Source: Mycolicibacter acidiphilus (lineage in GTDB: Bacteria; Actinomycetota; Actinomycetes; Mycobacteriales; Mycobacteriaceae). From it: 64,000 nt of DNA. Position 1 is the stretch's first letter; every line of letters begins with the position of its first letter. The DNA is taken from NCBI RefSeq assembly GCF_018455725.1, contig NZ_JAHCLR010000001.1, forward strand, positions 1 to 64,000, read 5' to 3'. Of the stretch, positions 1 through 11,952 are shown one piece after another. A program made the position numbers and the translations under genes. The notes under the pieces are model-generated. The model was not told the origin of the DNA. It saw only the letters and a program-made list of their open reading frames with translations, and ran no database searches.

Positions 1-2685
<2,685 letters not shown>

Positions 2686-2689
2686 GACC

Positions 2690-3559
2690 TCAGACCTTCT
2701 CCGCGTACACCGACCATTCCAGCTCGGAGGCGCGCAGGTTGCGCCCGGCCGGTTCGACGTAGCGTCGCAGGAACTCGTCGGGGCCGGCCTGATCGACCAG
2801 TCGCCACCCGTATTCGGCGAGGAAATCCGCGACCTGCCCGGTGCGCAGCCCGAAATGCCACAGCCGCTTGGTGACGGCCGTCCGGTACAGCCGCGCCGAC
2901 CCGTACCGGTTGGTGCCGTCGAGGAACTCACTGCGCACGTAGGTGAACACCAGCCGGCTGCCTGGCGGTACCGGCCGCAGCCCCTCCAGCGTCGTACGCA
3001 CCGCGGCCTCGGTGAGGTACTGGGTGACCCCCTCCCAGACGAAGAAGGTGCGCCAGCCGGGCCGGTAGCCGTGCTCGGCCAGGATCGTCAGCAGGTCGTC
3101 GCGTTCGAAGTCCAGCGCCACCAGTCGGACCGCCAGTGGCAGCGCGCCCAGCACCCGGCGCACGATGGCGGCTTTTCGGGCGATGTTGACCGGTTGATCC
3201 ACCTCGAAGACCGGGATGCGAGCGCGCCGGGTCAGCCGGTAGGCGAGCGTGTCGAGGCCGGCGCCGAGGACGACGACCGCGTCGACGTCGTCACCCGCCT
3301 CGTCCAGGCGGTCGGCGATGAACCGTTTCCGGCAGGTCAGGTTGGCCCACAGCCCGGGCCCGGACCGTTCCACGGCGGCGGTGAACCAGCGCCGCAGCGG
3401 TGCGGGTCGCAGCGCCGCCACCAGGGCCCGCAGCGGAGCCGGCAGGAATTGTGCGGCCAGGTCGTCGTCGACGAGTCGGCGCCCGGGCGGCTCATGCTGC
3501 TCGATCGCCGCCAGCACCATCGGGCCGTAGGCGGTTGCGGCTGCGCGATTGCGTGCCAT
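2690..3559 (-). CDS. SAM-dependent methyltransferase (Rv2751-like)
   Basis: This is a 289-residue class I methyltransferase of the leucine carboxyl methyltransferase-like group that is expanded in mycobacteria. The SAM motif [14 protein letters not shown] is near residue 96, followed by an acidic strand end (FEVDQP) and the later [11 protein letters not shown] motif typical of the group. The substrate is unknown. It converges on rnj, with only four bases between the stops, and is followed upstream by the small monooxygenase gene three bases away, so the two minus-strand genes likely form one transcript. The M. tuberculosis counterpart is Rv2751; the Rv2750 dehydrogenase normally beside it is absent here. 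Confidence 0.8.
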   Translation of the reverse strand: MARNRAAATAYGPMVLAAIEQHEPPGRRLVDDDLAAQFLPAPLRALVAALRPAPLRRWFTAAVERSGPGLWANLTCRKRFIADRLDEAGDDVDAVVVLGAGLDTLAYRLTRRARIPVFEVDQPVNIARKAAIVRRVLGALPLAVRLVALDFERDDLLTILAEHGYRPGWRTFFVWEGVTQYLTEAAVRTTLEGLRPVPPGSRLVFTYVRSEFLDGTNRYGSARLYRTAVTKRLWHFGLRTGQVADFLAEYGWRLVDQAGPDEFLRRYVEPAGRNLRASELEWSVYAEKV

Positions 3560-3562
3560 CGG

Positions 3563-3871
3563 CTACCCCCGCAGCAGGCCCTTTGCGGCGCCGCCCGCGG
3601 GGACGGGCCGCAGCATTGTGATGTCCGGCGGGGCGGCCAGGTGCTCCTTGAGGCTGTCGAGCAACTCCGTGACGGCTGGTGCCGCCGAATGTGTCTTCAG
3701 CGCGTCGGCGTCGGCCCACTGCTCGATGAACACGAAGGCGCCGTCGGTCTCGTGCAGGGAGTACAGCTGGCAACCGGGTTCGTCGTGCACCCGCGGAACC
3801 GCGGCGGTGCAGATCCCGCGGACGGTCGCGACCGAATCAGGTTTGACGGTGAATGTGGCGACCACGACCAC
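3563..3871 (-). CDS. Putative quinol-type monooxygenase (ABM domain)
   Basis: A 102-residue protein with the antibiotic biosynthesis monooxygenase fold signature: a [13 protein letters not shown] first strand, GCQLYSLHE near residue 38 and [14 protein letters not shown] near 53. Such proteins oxidise quinols or aromatic substrates without a cofactor, or act as small heme or stress proteins; the substrate here is unknown. The GTG at 3871 is chosen because AGGAG sits six bases upstream and the N-terminus then matches Rv2749. Reading frames upstream of it have no ribosome-binding site. It is divergent from ftsK, with 115 bp between them. Confidence 0.75.
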   Translation of the reverse strand: MVVVATFTVKPDSVATVRGICTAAVPRVHDEPGCQLYSLHETDGAFVFIEQWADADALKTHSAAPAVTELLDSLKEHLAAPPDITMLRPVPAGGAAKGLLRG

Positions 3872-3986
3872 GGGGATCTCCTTCGCTGGTGGTGACCGTT
3901 CGACTCTACCCAGCCGCCCGCTCGGATGGACGGCTACCAGTGTGGCCTGTGGTGCATATGAGGTAGTTGCGACTACGCTTGCCGCC

Positions 3987-6542
3987 ATGGCTAGTAAGAC
4001 GGCTAGTGGATCGTCGGGTGCGACGAAAGCTCGCTCCGGGGGTCAAACCAGCAGGTCGAAGGCCGGATCGCGCGCCAAGTCGCGGCCGGCGCGGCCCCGG
4101 CAGCCGGCTGCGGCGCGCCGCAAACCCCCAGCCCGCAAGCGGTCCGGATTCGCGACCGCCGGGCTGGCCTGCGGCCGGGCCGCTCGTGCGACATGGCTGA
4201 TGGTCGCCAAGGGTGCCGGCGGTGCCGCGCGCTCGGTGGGCCGCGCCCACGACATCGACCCGGGGCATCGCCGCGACGGGATCGCCCTGGCACTGCTGGC
4301 GCTGGCGGTGGTGACCGCCGCGAGCAGCTGGGTGGACGCCGCCCGGCCGGTCGGCGCCTGGATCGACACCGGTCTGCGGGCGGTCGTCGGCTCTGCGGTG
4401 GTGCTGCTGCCGGTGCTCGCCGCCGTCGCCGCGGTGGTGCTGATGCGCACCGAACCCGACCCGGAGACCCGACCGCGGCTGATCCTCGGCTCGGCGATGG
4501 TGGCGCTGCCCTTCCTGGGCCTGTGGCACCTGTGGGCCGGATCGCCGCAGACCCCCGACGGCCGCCTGCGCGGCGCGGGATTCGTCGGCTTCGTCATCGG
4601 CGGCCCGCTCTCCGATGGGCTGACCCCCTGGATCGCGGCGCCGCTGCTGTTCATGGCGGTGATCTTCGGGGTGCTGCTGCTGACCGGCACCACCCTGCGC
4701 GATGCCCCCGAGGCGCTGCGCACGATGTTCACCGCCCGCGGCTACTACGACGACGAGTACGACGACTACGACGACGAATACGACGACGGGTATGACGAGT
4801 ACGACGACGAGGACGACGAACCCGCCGCCCCGGTAGCCGACCGGGTCGACGACACCGCGCCGTCGGACTGGCGATCCCGCACCCCCGAAGACAACTACCC
4901 GCTGGACGAGGCTCCGGCCCCGGTCCCGGTCGAGATGCAGCCGACCAAGCCGATCCGCCGCAAGCCGGTCAAAGCCGAGAAACCCGCCAAGGCCGACAGC
5001 CAGGACACCCTGAGCCTGGATCGGGTGGTGGAGGGGCCCTACACGCTGCCATCGCTGAACCTGCTGACCGCCGGCGACCCGCCGAAGCTGGTGACCGCCG
5101 CCAACGAGGCGATGTCGGATGCGATCACCTCGGTGCTGGAGCAGTTCAAGGTCGACGCCAAAGTCACCGGCTGCACCCGCGGACCGACCGTCACCCGCTA
5201 CGAGGTGGAACTCGGCCACGGCGTCAAGGTCGAGAAGATCACCGCGCTGCACCGCAACATCGCCTACGCGGTGGCCACCGAGAGCGTCCGGATGCTGGCG
5301 CCGATCCCCGGCAAGTCCGCGGTCGGTATCGAGGTGCCCAACACCGACCGGGAGCTGGTGCGCCTGGCCGACGTGCTGACCGCGCCGTCCACCCGCCGCG
5401 ACCACCATCCGCTGGTGATCGGGCTGGGCAAGGACATCGAGGGCGACTTCATCTCCGCCAACCTGGCCAAGATGCCGCACTTGCTGGTGGCCGGCTCCAC
5501 CGGTTCCGGTAAGTCCAGCTTCGTGAACTCGATGCTGGTCTCGCTGCTGGCCCGAGCCACCCCGGAGGAGGTCAGGATGATCCTGATCGACCCGAAGATG
5601 GTGGAGCTCACCCCGTATGAGGGCATCCCGCACCTGATCACGCCGATCATCACCCAGCCGAAGAAGGCGGCCGCCGCGCTGGCCTGGCTGGTCGAGGAGA
5701 TGGAGCAGCGCTACCAGGACATGCAGGTCTCGAAGGTGCGCCACATCGACGACTTCAATGCCAAGGTGCGCTCCGGGGAGATCACCGCCCCGCTGGGCAG
5801 CGAACGGGTCTACCGGCCCTACCCGTACATCCTGGCGATCGTCGACGAGCTGGCCGACCTGATGATGACCGCGCCGCGCGACGTCGAGGAGGCGATCGTG
5901 CGGATCACCCAGAAGGCCCGGGCCGCCGGCATCCACCTGGTGCTGGCCACCCAGCGGCCCTCGGTGGACGTCGTCACCGGCCTGATCAAGACCAACGTGC
6001 CGTCGCGGCTGGCATTCGCCACCTCGTCGCTGACCGATAGCCGCGTCATCCTCGACCAGGCCGGCGCGGAGAAGCTGATCGGCATGGGCGACGGGCTGTT
6101 CCTGCCGATGGGCGCCAACAAGCCGCAGCGGTTGCAGGGCGCGTTCATCACCGACGAGGAGATCCAGGCCGTCGTCAGCGCCTGCAAGGAGCAGGCCGAG
6201 CCCGAATACACCGAGGGCGTCACCACCGCGAAACCCACCGGTGAGCGGACCGACGTCGACCCCGACATCGGCGACGACATGGACGTCTTCCTGCAGGCCG
6301 TCGAGCTGGTGGTGTCCAGCCAGTTCGGCTCGACGTCGATGCTGCAGCGCAAGCTGCGGGTCGGCTTCGCCAAGGCCGGCCGGCTGATGGACCTGATGGA
6401 GACCCGCGACATCGTCGGGCCGTCCGAGGGCTCGAAGGCCCGGCAGGTGCTGGTCAAGCCCGACGAACTGGCCGGCACGCTGATGCTGATTCGCGGTGGC
6501 GGAGAACCGGATTCGGACGACGACACCGACGACGAGGACTAG
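3987..6542 (+). CDS. ftsK: DNA translocase FtsK
   Basis: FtsK is the septal DNA pump that clears and resolves chromosome dimers at division. The 851-residue protein has a basic, Ala/Ser/Lys/Arg-rich N-tail (residues 1-80), then four hydrophobic segments at about 90-245, and an extremely acidic linker of repeated YDDEYDD-like units at about 252-278. The motor follows: Walker [10 protein letters not shown] near residue 502 and Walker B (LAIVDELAD) near 613. The C-terminal winged-helix gamma domain ([16 protein letters not shown]) is near residue 775, where DNA-orientation sequences are bound. The ATG at 3987 gives the expected length (883 in M. tuberculosis); upstream in-frame codons lie in the opposite-strand gene. 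Its stop abuts the stop of the next, convergent gene. Confidence 0.95.
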   Translation: MASKTASGSSGATKARSGGQTSRSKAGSRAKSRPARPRQPAAARRKPPARKRSGFATAGLACGRAARATWLMVAKGAGGAARSVGRAHDIDPGHRRDGIALALLALAVVTAASSWVDAARPVGAWIDTGLRAVVGSAVVLLPVLAAVAAVVLMRTEPDPETRPRLILGSAMVALPFLGLWHLWAGSPQTPDGRLRGAGFVGFVIGGPLSDGLTPWIAAPLLFMAVIFGVLLLTGTTLRDAPEALRTMFTARGYYDDEYDDYDDEYDDGYDEYDDEDDEPAAPVADRVDDTAPSDWRSRTPEDNYPLDEAPAPVPVEMQPTKPIRRKPVKAEKPAKADSQDTLSLDRVVEGPYTLPSLNLLTAGDPPKLVTAANEAMSDAITSVLEQFKVDAKVTGCTRGPTVTRYEVELGHGVKVEKITALHRNIAYAVATESVRMLAPIPGKSAVGIEVPNTDRELVRLADVLTAPSTRRDHHPLVIGLGKDIEGDFISANLAKMPHLLVAGSTGSGKSSFVNSMLVSLLARATPEEVRMILIDPKMVELTPYEGIPHLITPIITQPKKAAAALAWLVEEMEQRYQDMQVSKVRHIDDFNAKVRSGEITAPLGSERVYRPYPYILAIVDELADLMMTAPRDVEEAIVRITQKARAAGIHLVLATQRPSVDVVTGLIKTNVPSRLAFATSSLTDSRVILDQAGAEKLIGMGDGLFLPMGANKPQRLQGAFITDEEIQAVVSACKEQAEPEYTEGVTTAKPTGERTDVDPDIGDDMDVFLQAVELVVSSQFGSTSMLQRKLRVGFAKAGRLMDLMETRDIVGPSEGSKARQVLVKPDELAGTLMLIRGGGEPDSDDDTDDED

Positions 6543-7904
6543 CTAGGAATTGACCACCAGCGAAAGGCCGTGCCGGTCACGGGCTTTGCGCCGCCGGACG
6601 CTGCAGGTCCGCAGCCGGGCCACCGCCGCTTCGACACCGCGGGCCAGTTCGTCGGCGTCGGGCACCGCACTGAAGTCGGTCAGAATGCCGAAGTACAGGC
6701 TGTCGGCGTAGCTCAGCACCGCGGTGCCGGTGCGCAGCTGCATGGCGATCGGGGGGATTGGCAGCACCTGAGTCACGTTGCGCCCCATGATCTGCAGCGC
6801 CTGACCCGGGCCGGGAACGTCGACGGCCAGCGTCATCACACTGCGCTGCGGCAGCCGGGACAGCAGGTTCGCCGCCCACGCGGTCACCGGGAACGGAACC
6901 GTGCGGGCGACGGCACCGAGCACACCCAGCGGTCCCTGGTCCCCGGCGGCTTTCGCCTGTGTCAGCCGGGCGTGCACCATCCGCAGCCGCAACACCGGAT
7001 TCTCCTCATCGACCGGCAGTCGCGGCATCAGCACCGTGCTGCGGGTCGGTACCAGCGTGCGCAGCGAGTCCGGGCGTGGCTGGCCGCCGCGGCGGATCAG
7101 CATGGTGCGATAGCTCTCGGCGAGCGCCGCCAGCGCCACGTCATTGACGGTGACGTCGAAGGTTCGACAGATCCGTTGCACGTCGGCGAGATCGACCCGG
7201 GCCGTCGTGTAGCGCCGCCGCCCGGCCACCGGGCCGGTCAGCGGCGACTCCGGGCGCAACAAGCCGGCGGCGACCTCGACCGTGCCACGCAAGGTCTGCT
7301 CGGCCCACCGCGCACCGTCCAGCGTCGCCCCGGCGAGCGCGGCCGCGCCGCGCAACGCCGCACGCCAGCCCTCAACCGGCGGCGGCACCTGATGCAGTTC
7401 GGCGGTGCCCCGGTGGTGGCCGGCACCGTGCACCCCCGCATCGGACAGGCCGGTGAGGATGTGGACCGTAGCGATCGCGTCGGCGACGCACGGGTGGACC
7501 TTCATAAGCATCGCCCAGCGTCCGTCGGACAGCCCGTCGATCACCCAGATCTCCCATAGCGGGCGGTTGCGGTCCAGCCGCCACGACATCACGTCGGCGA
7601 CCAGCGCGTGCAGGTCGGCGTCGGTGCCCGGTGCGGGGACCGCGACCCGCCGGACGTGGTGGGTGAGGCGGAAGTCGGCGTCGTCGATCCATTCCGGGGC
7701 GCCGAGGTCGAGGAACCTGCGCCGCAGCCGCTGGGCGAACCGTGGGCAGGCGGCGATCCGCTCGCCCAGCGTCGACAGCAGTGCGTCGTAGTCGGGGACC
7801 GGCCCGTCCAATATCGCCAAGCCGCCCATGCCGAGGTTGGTATGCGGGTCGGTGTCTTCGAGGTGCAGGAAACCGACATCCAGTGGAGTGAGGTAGTCGG
7901 CCAT
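6543..7904 (-). CDS. WS/DGAT-family acyltransferase with degenerate active site
   Basis: A 453-residue member of the wax ester synthase/diacylglycerol acyltransferase family, which in mycobacteria makes storage triacylglycerol. The N-terminus (YLTPLDVGFLHLED), the NRPLWEIW motif near residue 113 and the C-terminal DVPGPG segment near 365 are typical. The catalytic HHxxxDG motif, however, reads HPCVADA at residues 137-143. The second His, regarded as the catalytic base, is Pro, and the Gly is Ala. The protein may therefore be inactive, use another chemistry or have another role. ATG start with GGAGG a few bases upstream. I do not recall this gene between ftsK and argA in M. tuberculosis, so it is probably part of a local insertion with the DUF421 gene. 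Confidence 0.8.
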   Translation of the reverse strand: MADYLTPLDVGFLHLEDTDPHTNLGMGGLAILDGPVPDYDALLSTLGERIAACPRFAQRLRRRFLDLGAPEWIDDADFRLTHHVRRVAVPAPGTDADLHALVADVMSWRLDRNRPLWEIWVIDGLSDGRWAMLMKVHPCVADAIATVHILTGLSDAGVHGAGHHRGTAELHQVPPPVEGWRAALRGAAALAGATLDGARWAEQTLRGTVEVAAGLLRPESPLTGPVAGRRRYTTARVDLADVQRICRTFDVTVNDVALAALAESYRTMLIRRGGQPRPDSLRTLVPTRSTVLMPRLPVDEENPVLRLRMVHARLTQAKAAGDQGPLGVLGAVARTVPFPVTAWAANLLSRLPQRSVMTLAVDVPGPGQALQIMGRNVTQVLPIPPIAMQLRTGTAVLSYADSLYFGILTDFSAVPDADELARGVEAAVARLRTCSVRRRKARDRHGLSLVVNS

Positions 7905-8046
7905 GATGACCTCCAGTTATCTGAAACTTCCGGTATCACTATCCTCCGTTCGGCGGTCCCGACAACAGGGCCGGAAGTCCTCAACAAGAGCCCGGGGCGA
8001 AACCGACGAAGGTGACAGGCCCGCTGGTCATCGGGATAATCGCCAG

Positions 8047-8556
8047 GTGGATTGGGCCAGACTCTTCAGTTTCGACACGCCGCCACTGGAGATCTTCGTG
8101 CGCGGCACGGTGATCTACGTAACGATCTACGCACTGCTGCGGGTGGTGCTCAAACGGGAAGCCGGCACCAACGGCATCACCGATCTGATCGTCGTGGTGC
8201 TGATCGCCGACGCCGCGCAGAACGGCATGGCCGGCGGGTACAAGTCGATCAGCGACGGCGTGCTGCTGGTCGGCGTGATCATCGGCTGGTCGTTCGTGCT
8301 GAACTGGATGGCGCACCGGTGGACGTGGGCGGCGCGGATTCTGCGGCCGGGGTCGCTGCTGCTGATCCGCGACGGCGAACTGCTGTTCCGCAACATGCGC
8401 AAGGAGATGATCACCGAGGATCAGCTGCGGGAGCAGGCGCGCAAACAGGGCATCGCCGACCTCGCCGTGGTGCGGGAGGGCCGGATGGAGTCCGACGGCC
8501 ACTTCAGCTTCCTGATCGGCGCACCGCACCGCGCGTTCTCCGCGGCAGGCCACTGA
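8047..8556 (+). CDS. DUF421 (YetF-type) membrane protein
   Basis: A 169-residue protein with three hydrophobic helices in the first 90 residues (VRGTVIYVTIYALL, then TDLIVVVLIADAAQ, then a longer segment). A soluble DUF421 tail follows with the family's LIRDGELLFRNMRKE and ITEDQLREQARKQGI motifs. The biochemical role of this family is not established; Bacillus members (YetF, YdfS) are envelope proteins linked to spore germination. The GTG at 8047 is chosen because it opens directly into the family N-terminus; no strong ribosome-binding site is visible. It is divergent from the WS/DGAT gene and converges on argA. Confidence 0.75.
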   Translation: MDWARLFSFDTPPLEIFVRGTVIYVTIYALLRVVLKREAGTNGITDLIVVVLIADAAQNGMAGGYKSISDGVLLVGVIIGWSFVLNWMAHRWTWAARILRPGSLLLIRDGELLFRNMRKEMITEDQLREQARKQGIADLAVVREGRMESDGHFSFLIGAPHRAFSAAGH

Positions 8557-8560
8557 TTCC

Positions 8561-9091
8561 TCAGAGCACCAGCAGCATCCGGGTATTGCCGAGGGTGTTC
8601 GGCTTGACGTAGCTCAGGTCCAGGAACTCGGCCACCCCGACGTCGTAGGAGCGCTGCATCTCCTCGAACACCTCCGCGGTGACTGGGGCGCCGTCGATCT
8701 CGGTGAACCCGTGCCGAGCGAAGAACGCCGTCTCGAACGTCAGCACGAACAGCCGCTGCAACTGCAGCTCCCGCGCCACCTGCAGCAGCCGGTCGACGAT
8801 TGCGTGCCCGATGCCGCGGTGCGTCAGCGTGGGGTCGACGGCGATTGTGCGCACCTCGCCCAGATCCGACCACAGCACATGCAGCGCACCGCACCCGAGG
8901 ATCTGTCCGGGCTGGTCGGGATCCTCGGCCACCCAGAACTCCTGGACCGCCTCGTAGAGGGTCACCAGGTTCTTCTCCAGCAGGATCCGGCCCGCGTAGA
9001 TGTCCACCAGACGCTTGATCGCGGGCACGTCGGAGGTCCGTGCACGCCGGACCAGGGGCCGGTGCGCCGGTGAATCGCCCGCTTCGTGCAC
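8561..9091 (-). CDS. argA: N-acetylglutamate synthase (short GNAT type)
   Basis: ArgA transfers acetyl from acetyl-CoA to glutamate, the first step of arginine biosynthesis. The 176-residue protein is the short single-domain GNAT form found in mycobacteria (Rv2747, 174 residues), without the amino-acid kinase domain of the E. coli enzyme. The acetyl-CoA loop is visible around HRGIGHAIVDRLL near residue 95, followed by FARHGFTEI. The GTG at 9091 is preferred because it gives the family length; the open frame runs on upstream through the pgsA region without family similarity. It is divergent from pgsA with 55 bp between the starts. Confidence 0.9.
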   Translation of the reverse strand: MHEAGDSPAHRPLVRRARTSDVPAIKRLVDIYAGRILLEKNLVTLYEAVQEFWVAEDPDQPGQILGCGALHVLWSDLGEVRTIAVDPTLTHRGIGHAIVDRLLQVARELQLQRLFVLTFETAFFARHGFTEIDGAPVTAEVFEEMQRSYDVGVAEFLDLSYVKPNTLGNTRMLLVL

Positions 9092-9146
9092 GAATGCACA
9101 GTAGCTGTTTCGGACTCCGGGCCGGGGAACCGATATTCTGTCTGCC

Positions 9147-9743
9147 GTGTCGGGGCAGCCTAAAACCGGTTCCGCGGTGAAGCGCGTCTCCGTACTGAAC
9201 CTTGCGAACGTGCTGACCGTGCTGCGGATGGCGCTGGTGCCGGTGTTCTTGGTGGAGTTGTTCGCCGCCGGCGGCCACGAGCCGGGCCATCGCATCGCGG
9301 CGTTCGTGGTGTTCGTCGTCGCCATCATCACCGACCGGTTGGACGGTGCGTTGGCCCGCAACTACGGGATGGTCACCCCGTTCGGGGCGCTGGCCGACCC
9401 GATCGCCGACAAGGCGCTGATCGGCGCCGCGCTGATCGGACTGTCGATGCTCGGCGACCTGCCGTGGTGGGTGACGGTGCTGATCCTGGCCCGCGAGATC
9501 GGCATCACCCTGCTGCGATTCGCGGTGCTGCACCGCGGTGTGATCCCCGCCAGTCGCGGCGGCAAGCTGAAAACGCTGGTGCAGGCCGTCGCGATCGGGC
9601 TGTTCGTGCTGCCGTTGGCCGGCCCGTGGCTGGTCACGGCCTGGGTGGTGATGGCCGCCGCGGTGCTGCTGACGGTCGGGACCGGGATCGACTACGTGGT
9701 TGCGGCGGCAGCCGATCTGCGCAGGGGATCCGACCGGAGTTGA
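9147..9743 (+). CDS. pgsA3: CDP-alcohol phosphatidyltransferase (PgsA3-like)
   Basis: This is an integral membrane enzyme of the phosphatidylglycerophosphate synthase family, transferring a phosphatidyl group from CDP-diacylglycerol to an alcohol such as glycerol-3-phosphate. The CDP-alcohol motif DGxxAR...G...D...D is complete: DRLDGALARN near residue 58, followed by GALADPIADK near residue 75. Hydrophobic helices surround it. The length is 198 residues with a GTG start. It sits upstream of clgR, as in M. tuberculosis (Rv2746c). The exact lipid product is inferred from family membership. Confidence 0.88.
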   Translation: MSGQPKTGSAVKRVSVLNLANVLTVLRMALVPVFLVELFAAGGHEPGHRIAAFVVFVVAIITDRLDGALARNYGMVTPFGALADPIADKALIGAALIGLSMLGDLPWWVTVLILAREIGITLLRFAVLHRGVIPASRGGKLKTLVQAVAIGLFVLPLAGPWLVTAWVVMAAAVLLTVGTGIDYVVAAAADLRRGSDRS

Positions 9744-9749
9744 GCGGCC

Positions 9750-9778
9750 GGGAACCGGAAGGGCGGGTGTCGACGTTG
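9750..9778 (+). promoter_or_regulatory. Candidate SigE-type promoter for clgR
   Basis: A GGGAAC -35 element (9750-9755) and a CGTTG -10 element (9774-9778) lie 50-80 bp before the clgR start. This matches the mycobacterial SigE pattern (GGAAC, about 16-18 bases, GTT), with a spacer one base longer than the sigB promoter found in this window. SigE control of clgR under envelope stress is known in M. tuberculosis; its use here is inferred. Confidence 0.55.
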
Positions 9779-9828
9779 ACCTCACGTGACTCTCGAATTG
9801 CCAGGTCGATCCGTGAGGGGGATGCGCG

Positions 9829-10176
9829 ATGACAGCGTTGCTGCGTGAAGCGGTCGGTGACGTGCTGCGCCAGGCCAGAACGGGGCAGGGGCGCACGCTG
9901 CGCGAGGTGTCGGATGCCGCGCGGGTGAGCCTGGGCTACCTCTCGGAGGTCGAGCGCGGCCGGAAAGAGGCGTCCAGCGAACTGCTCAACGCGATCTGCA
10001 CGGCGCTCGACGTGCCGCTGTCGGAGGTGCTGTTCGGCGCAGGCCGGCAGGTGTCGCGGTCCGAGCAGGTGCCCGCCCGGGTGGCGCAGCGCACCGGTAC
10101 CGCCCGCATCGACGCCGGCACCCTGGTCGTCATCCCACCCGTTTCGGCGCTGGCGTCGGCCTCCCGGTCGGCCTGA
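9829..10176 (+). CDS. clgR: Clp gene regulator ClgR
   Basis: ClgR is a small Xre-type activator of clp protease and psp genes under envelope and proteotoxic stress. The 115-residue protein carries a helix-turn-helix at about residues 12-65 ([26 protein letters not shown] is the core, read in two parts: [14 protein letters not shown] then [12 protein letters not shown]). The C-terminal tail beyond residue 75 is poorly conserved and ends in small residues (ASRSA), which suits the rapid Clp turnover known for the family. It heads the clgR-pspA-pspM cluster and has a candidate SigE promoter upstream. Confidence 0.93.
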   Translation: MTALLREAVGDVLRQARTGQGRTLREVSDAARVSLGYLSEVERGRKEASSELLNAICTALDVPLSEVLFGAGRQVSRSEQVPARVAQRTGTARIDAGTLVVIPPVSALASASRSA

Positions 10177-10235
10177 CGGCACCCGGCGGCTGGGTTGAAT
10201 GTGCACCCAACGTACGGCGACCCGATAAGTTGACT

Positions 10236-10248
10236 AGCGGTAACCGCT
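10236..10248. promoter_or_regulatory. Palindrome upstream of pspA
   Basis: AGCGGT and ACCGCT form a perfect six-base inverted repeat around one base, 39 bp before the pspA start. It lies in the short clgR-pspA gap and could be a site for ClgR, which activates pspA in M. tuberculosis. The ClgR consensus I remember is different in its centre, so the assignment is tentative. Confidence 0.35.
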
Positions 10249-10286
10249 GGACCGACAACATTCGAACAAGCAGACGGAGCTGACTG

Positions 10287-11096
10287 ATGGCCAACCCGTT
10301 CGTCAAGGGGTGGAAGTACTTGATGGCGCTGTTCAACTCGAAGATCGACGAGCACGCCGATCCGAAGGTGCAGATTCAGCAGGCGATCGAGGAAGCGCAG
10401 CGTCAGCACCAGGCGCTGACCCAGCAGGCCGCGCAGGTGATCGGCAACCAGCGCCAACTGGAGATGCGGCTCAACCGGCAGCTGGCCGACATCGAGAAGC
10501 TCCAGGTCAACGTGCGTCAGGCGCTGACCCTGGCTGACCAGGCCACCGCGGCCGGTGATGCCGCGAAGGCCACCGAGTACAACAACGCCGCGGAGGCGTT
10601 CGCAGCTCAGCTGGTCACCGCCGAGCAGAGCGTGGAAGACCTCAAGACCCTGCACGATCAGGCGCTGTCGGCGGCGGTGCAGGCCAAGCGGGCCGTCGAG
10701 CAGAACGCGATGGTGCTGCAGCAGAAGATCGCCGAGCGCACCAAACTGCTCAGCCAGCTTGAGCAGGCCAAGATGCAGGAGCAGGTCAGCGCGTCGCTGC
10801 GGTCGATGAGCGAGATCGCGGCCCCGGGAACCACACCCAGCCTCGACGAGGTCCGCGACAAGATCGAACGGCGCTACGCCAACGCGATCGGTGCCGCCGA
10901 ATTGGCGCAGGGCTCGGTACAGGGCCGGATGCTCGAAGTCGAGCAGGCCGGTGTGCAGATGGCCGGGCACTCCCGGCTGGAGCAGATCCGCGCGTCGATG
11001 CGCGGTGAGGCGCTGCCGACCGGTGGGACGGCCGGTGGTACGGCGGCCGCCCCGGCCAAGCCGCCGTCGGCAGCCGAGAAGCCGTTGCAGCAGTAG
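10287..11096 (+). CDS. pspA: Phage-shock protein A homologue (35 kDa antigen)
   Basis: PspA polymerises on the inner face of the membrane to preserve its integrity, and binds and restrains ClgR. The 269-residue protein is almost entirely coiled coil, rich in Gln, Ala and Glu from about residue 15 to 225, as in the PspA/Vipp1 family. The N-terminal amphipathic segment ([16 protein letters not shown]) is the membrane-binding helix. The last 35 residues are Gly/Ala/Pro-rich. Good ribosome-binding site (GGAG) and ATG start. pspM begins nine bases after the stop, so both are probably on the clgR transcript or on a local promoter. Confidence 0.95.
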   Translation: MANPFVKGWKYLMALFNSKIDEHADPKVQIQQAIEEAQRQHQALTQQAAQVIGNQRQLEMRLNRQLADIEKLQVNVRQALTLADQATAAGDAAKATEYNNAAEAFAAQLVTAEQSVEDLKTLHDQALSAAVQAKRAVEQNAMVLQQKIAERTKLLSQLEQAKMQEQVSASLRSMSEIAAPGTTPSLDEVRDKIERRYANAIGAAELAQGSVQGRMLEVEQAGVQMAGHSRLEQIRASMRGEALPTGGTAGGTAAAPAKPPSAAEKPLQQ

Positions 11097-11105
11097 GGGA
11101 TTGGA

Positions 11106-11942
11106 ATGGCAGTAGCACCCGCGGTGCGGACACGACGGCCCGGATTGGCCCAACGCGGGATCGACCGGGCCAGTGAACTCGCCGATCTGCTGGCCGACAA
11201 GCTGAGCGCGATCGCCGACCCGCGCGCCCGGTTGCTGCGCAAACGGCGCTGGGCGCTGCGGCTGGGGCTGCTGTTCGGCGGTGCGTGCGGCTTCTGGGTA
11301 TTGACGACGATGCTGCTGGCCTCCTGGTCGACCCCGGCCTGGGTGCTGCTGATCACCGGACTGATCGCGGCCGGGGCGGCGGCGCCGGCCACGTTGCTGC
11401 TGCTGCGGTATCGCTGGCTGCGTTCGCTGCCGCTGCCGACGGCACGCCCAGGTTCCGACCGGCGACTGCCGCCGCCGGGATCCGTTGCCCGGCCGGCGAT
11501 GTCGGCGCTGGGCGCCTCCGAGCGGGGGATGTTCTCGCTGCTGGGTGTGCTGGAGCGCGGACGACTGCTACCGGCGGACGAGATCGGTGACCTCACCGCG
11601 GCGGTGAAGCGGAGCGCGTCGACGATGGCGGCCACCGCCGCCGAGGTGGTGTCGATGGAGCGAGCAGTGCAGCACAGCCCGGACGCGCGCGCCTACCTGG
11701 TGCCGACGATCAACGCGTTCACCGCCCAACTGGGCGCCGGTGTCCGCCAGTACAACGAGATGGTCACCGCCGCTGCGCAATTGGTGTCGTCAGCGAATGA
11801 CGGGTCGGCGACACCGTCCGGTCTTCCGGTGAATTCGCCGATGTCCCAACGGCGTTACCGTGACGAGTTGACCGAGGCCACCGACAAATTACTCGGGTGG
11901 GCGCAGGCGTTCGATGAACTCGCGGGGTCGACCCGGCTCTGA
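11106..11942 (+). CDS. pspM: PspM-like membrane protein (Rv2743c-like)
   Basis: A 278-residue protein with two hydrophobic segments at about residues 50-70 and 78-100 and a longer cytoplasmic region that looks helical. In M. tuberculosis the corresponding protein binds PspA and tethers it to the membrane. The position immediately after pspA, with a nine-base gap, supports the assignment. The third member of the M. tuberculosis cluster, PspN (Rv2742c), is not found here: the next gene is ephG on the other strand, ten bases beyond the stop. Confidence 0.85.
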   Translation: MAVAPAVRTRRPGLAQRGIDRASELADLLADKLSAIADPRARLLRKRRWALRLGLLFGGACGFWVLTTMLLASWSTPAWVLLITGLIAAGAAAPATLLLLRYRWLRSLPLPTARPGSDRRLPPPGSVARPAMSALGASERGMFSLLGVLERGRLLPADEIGDLTAAVKRSASTMAATAAEVVSMERAVQHSPDARAYLVPTINAFTAQLGAGVRQYNEMVTAAAQLVSSANDGSATPSGLPVNSPMSQRRYRDELTEATDKLLGWAQAFDELAGSTRL

Positions 11943-11952
11943 CCGGTATCGG

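Noticed and set aside
3906-5936. 676-codon open frame on the minus strand across ftsK
   Set aside because: Antisense of ftsK; acidic repeats of ftsK give Val/Val runs on the other strand. No ribosome-binding site or motif.
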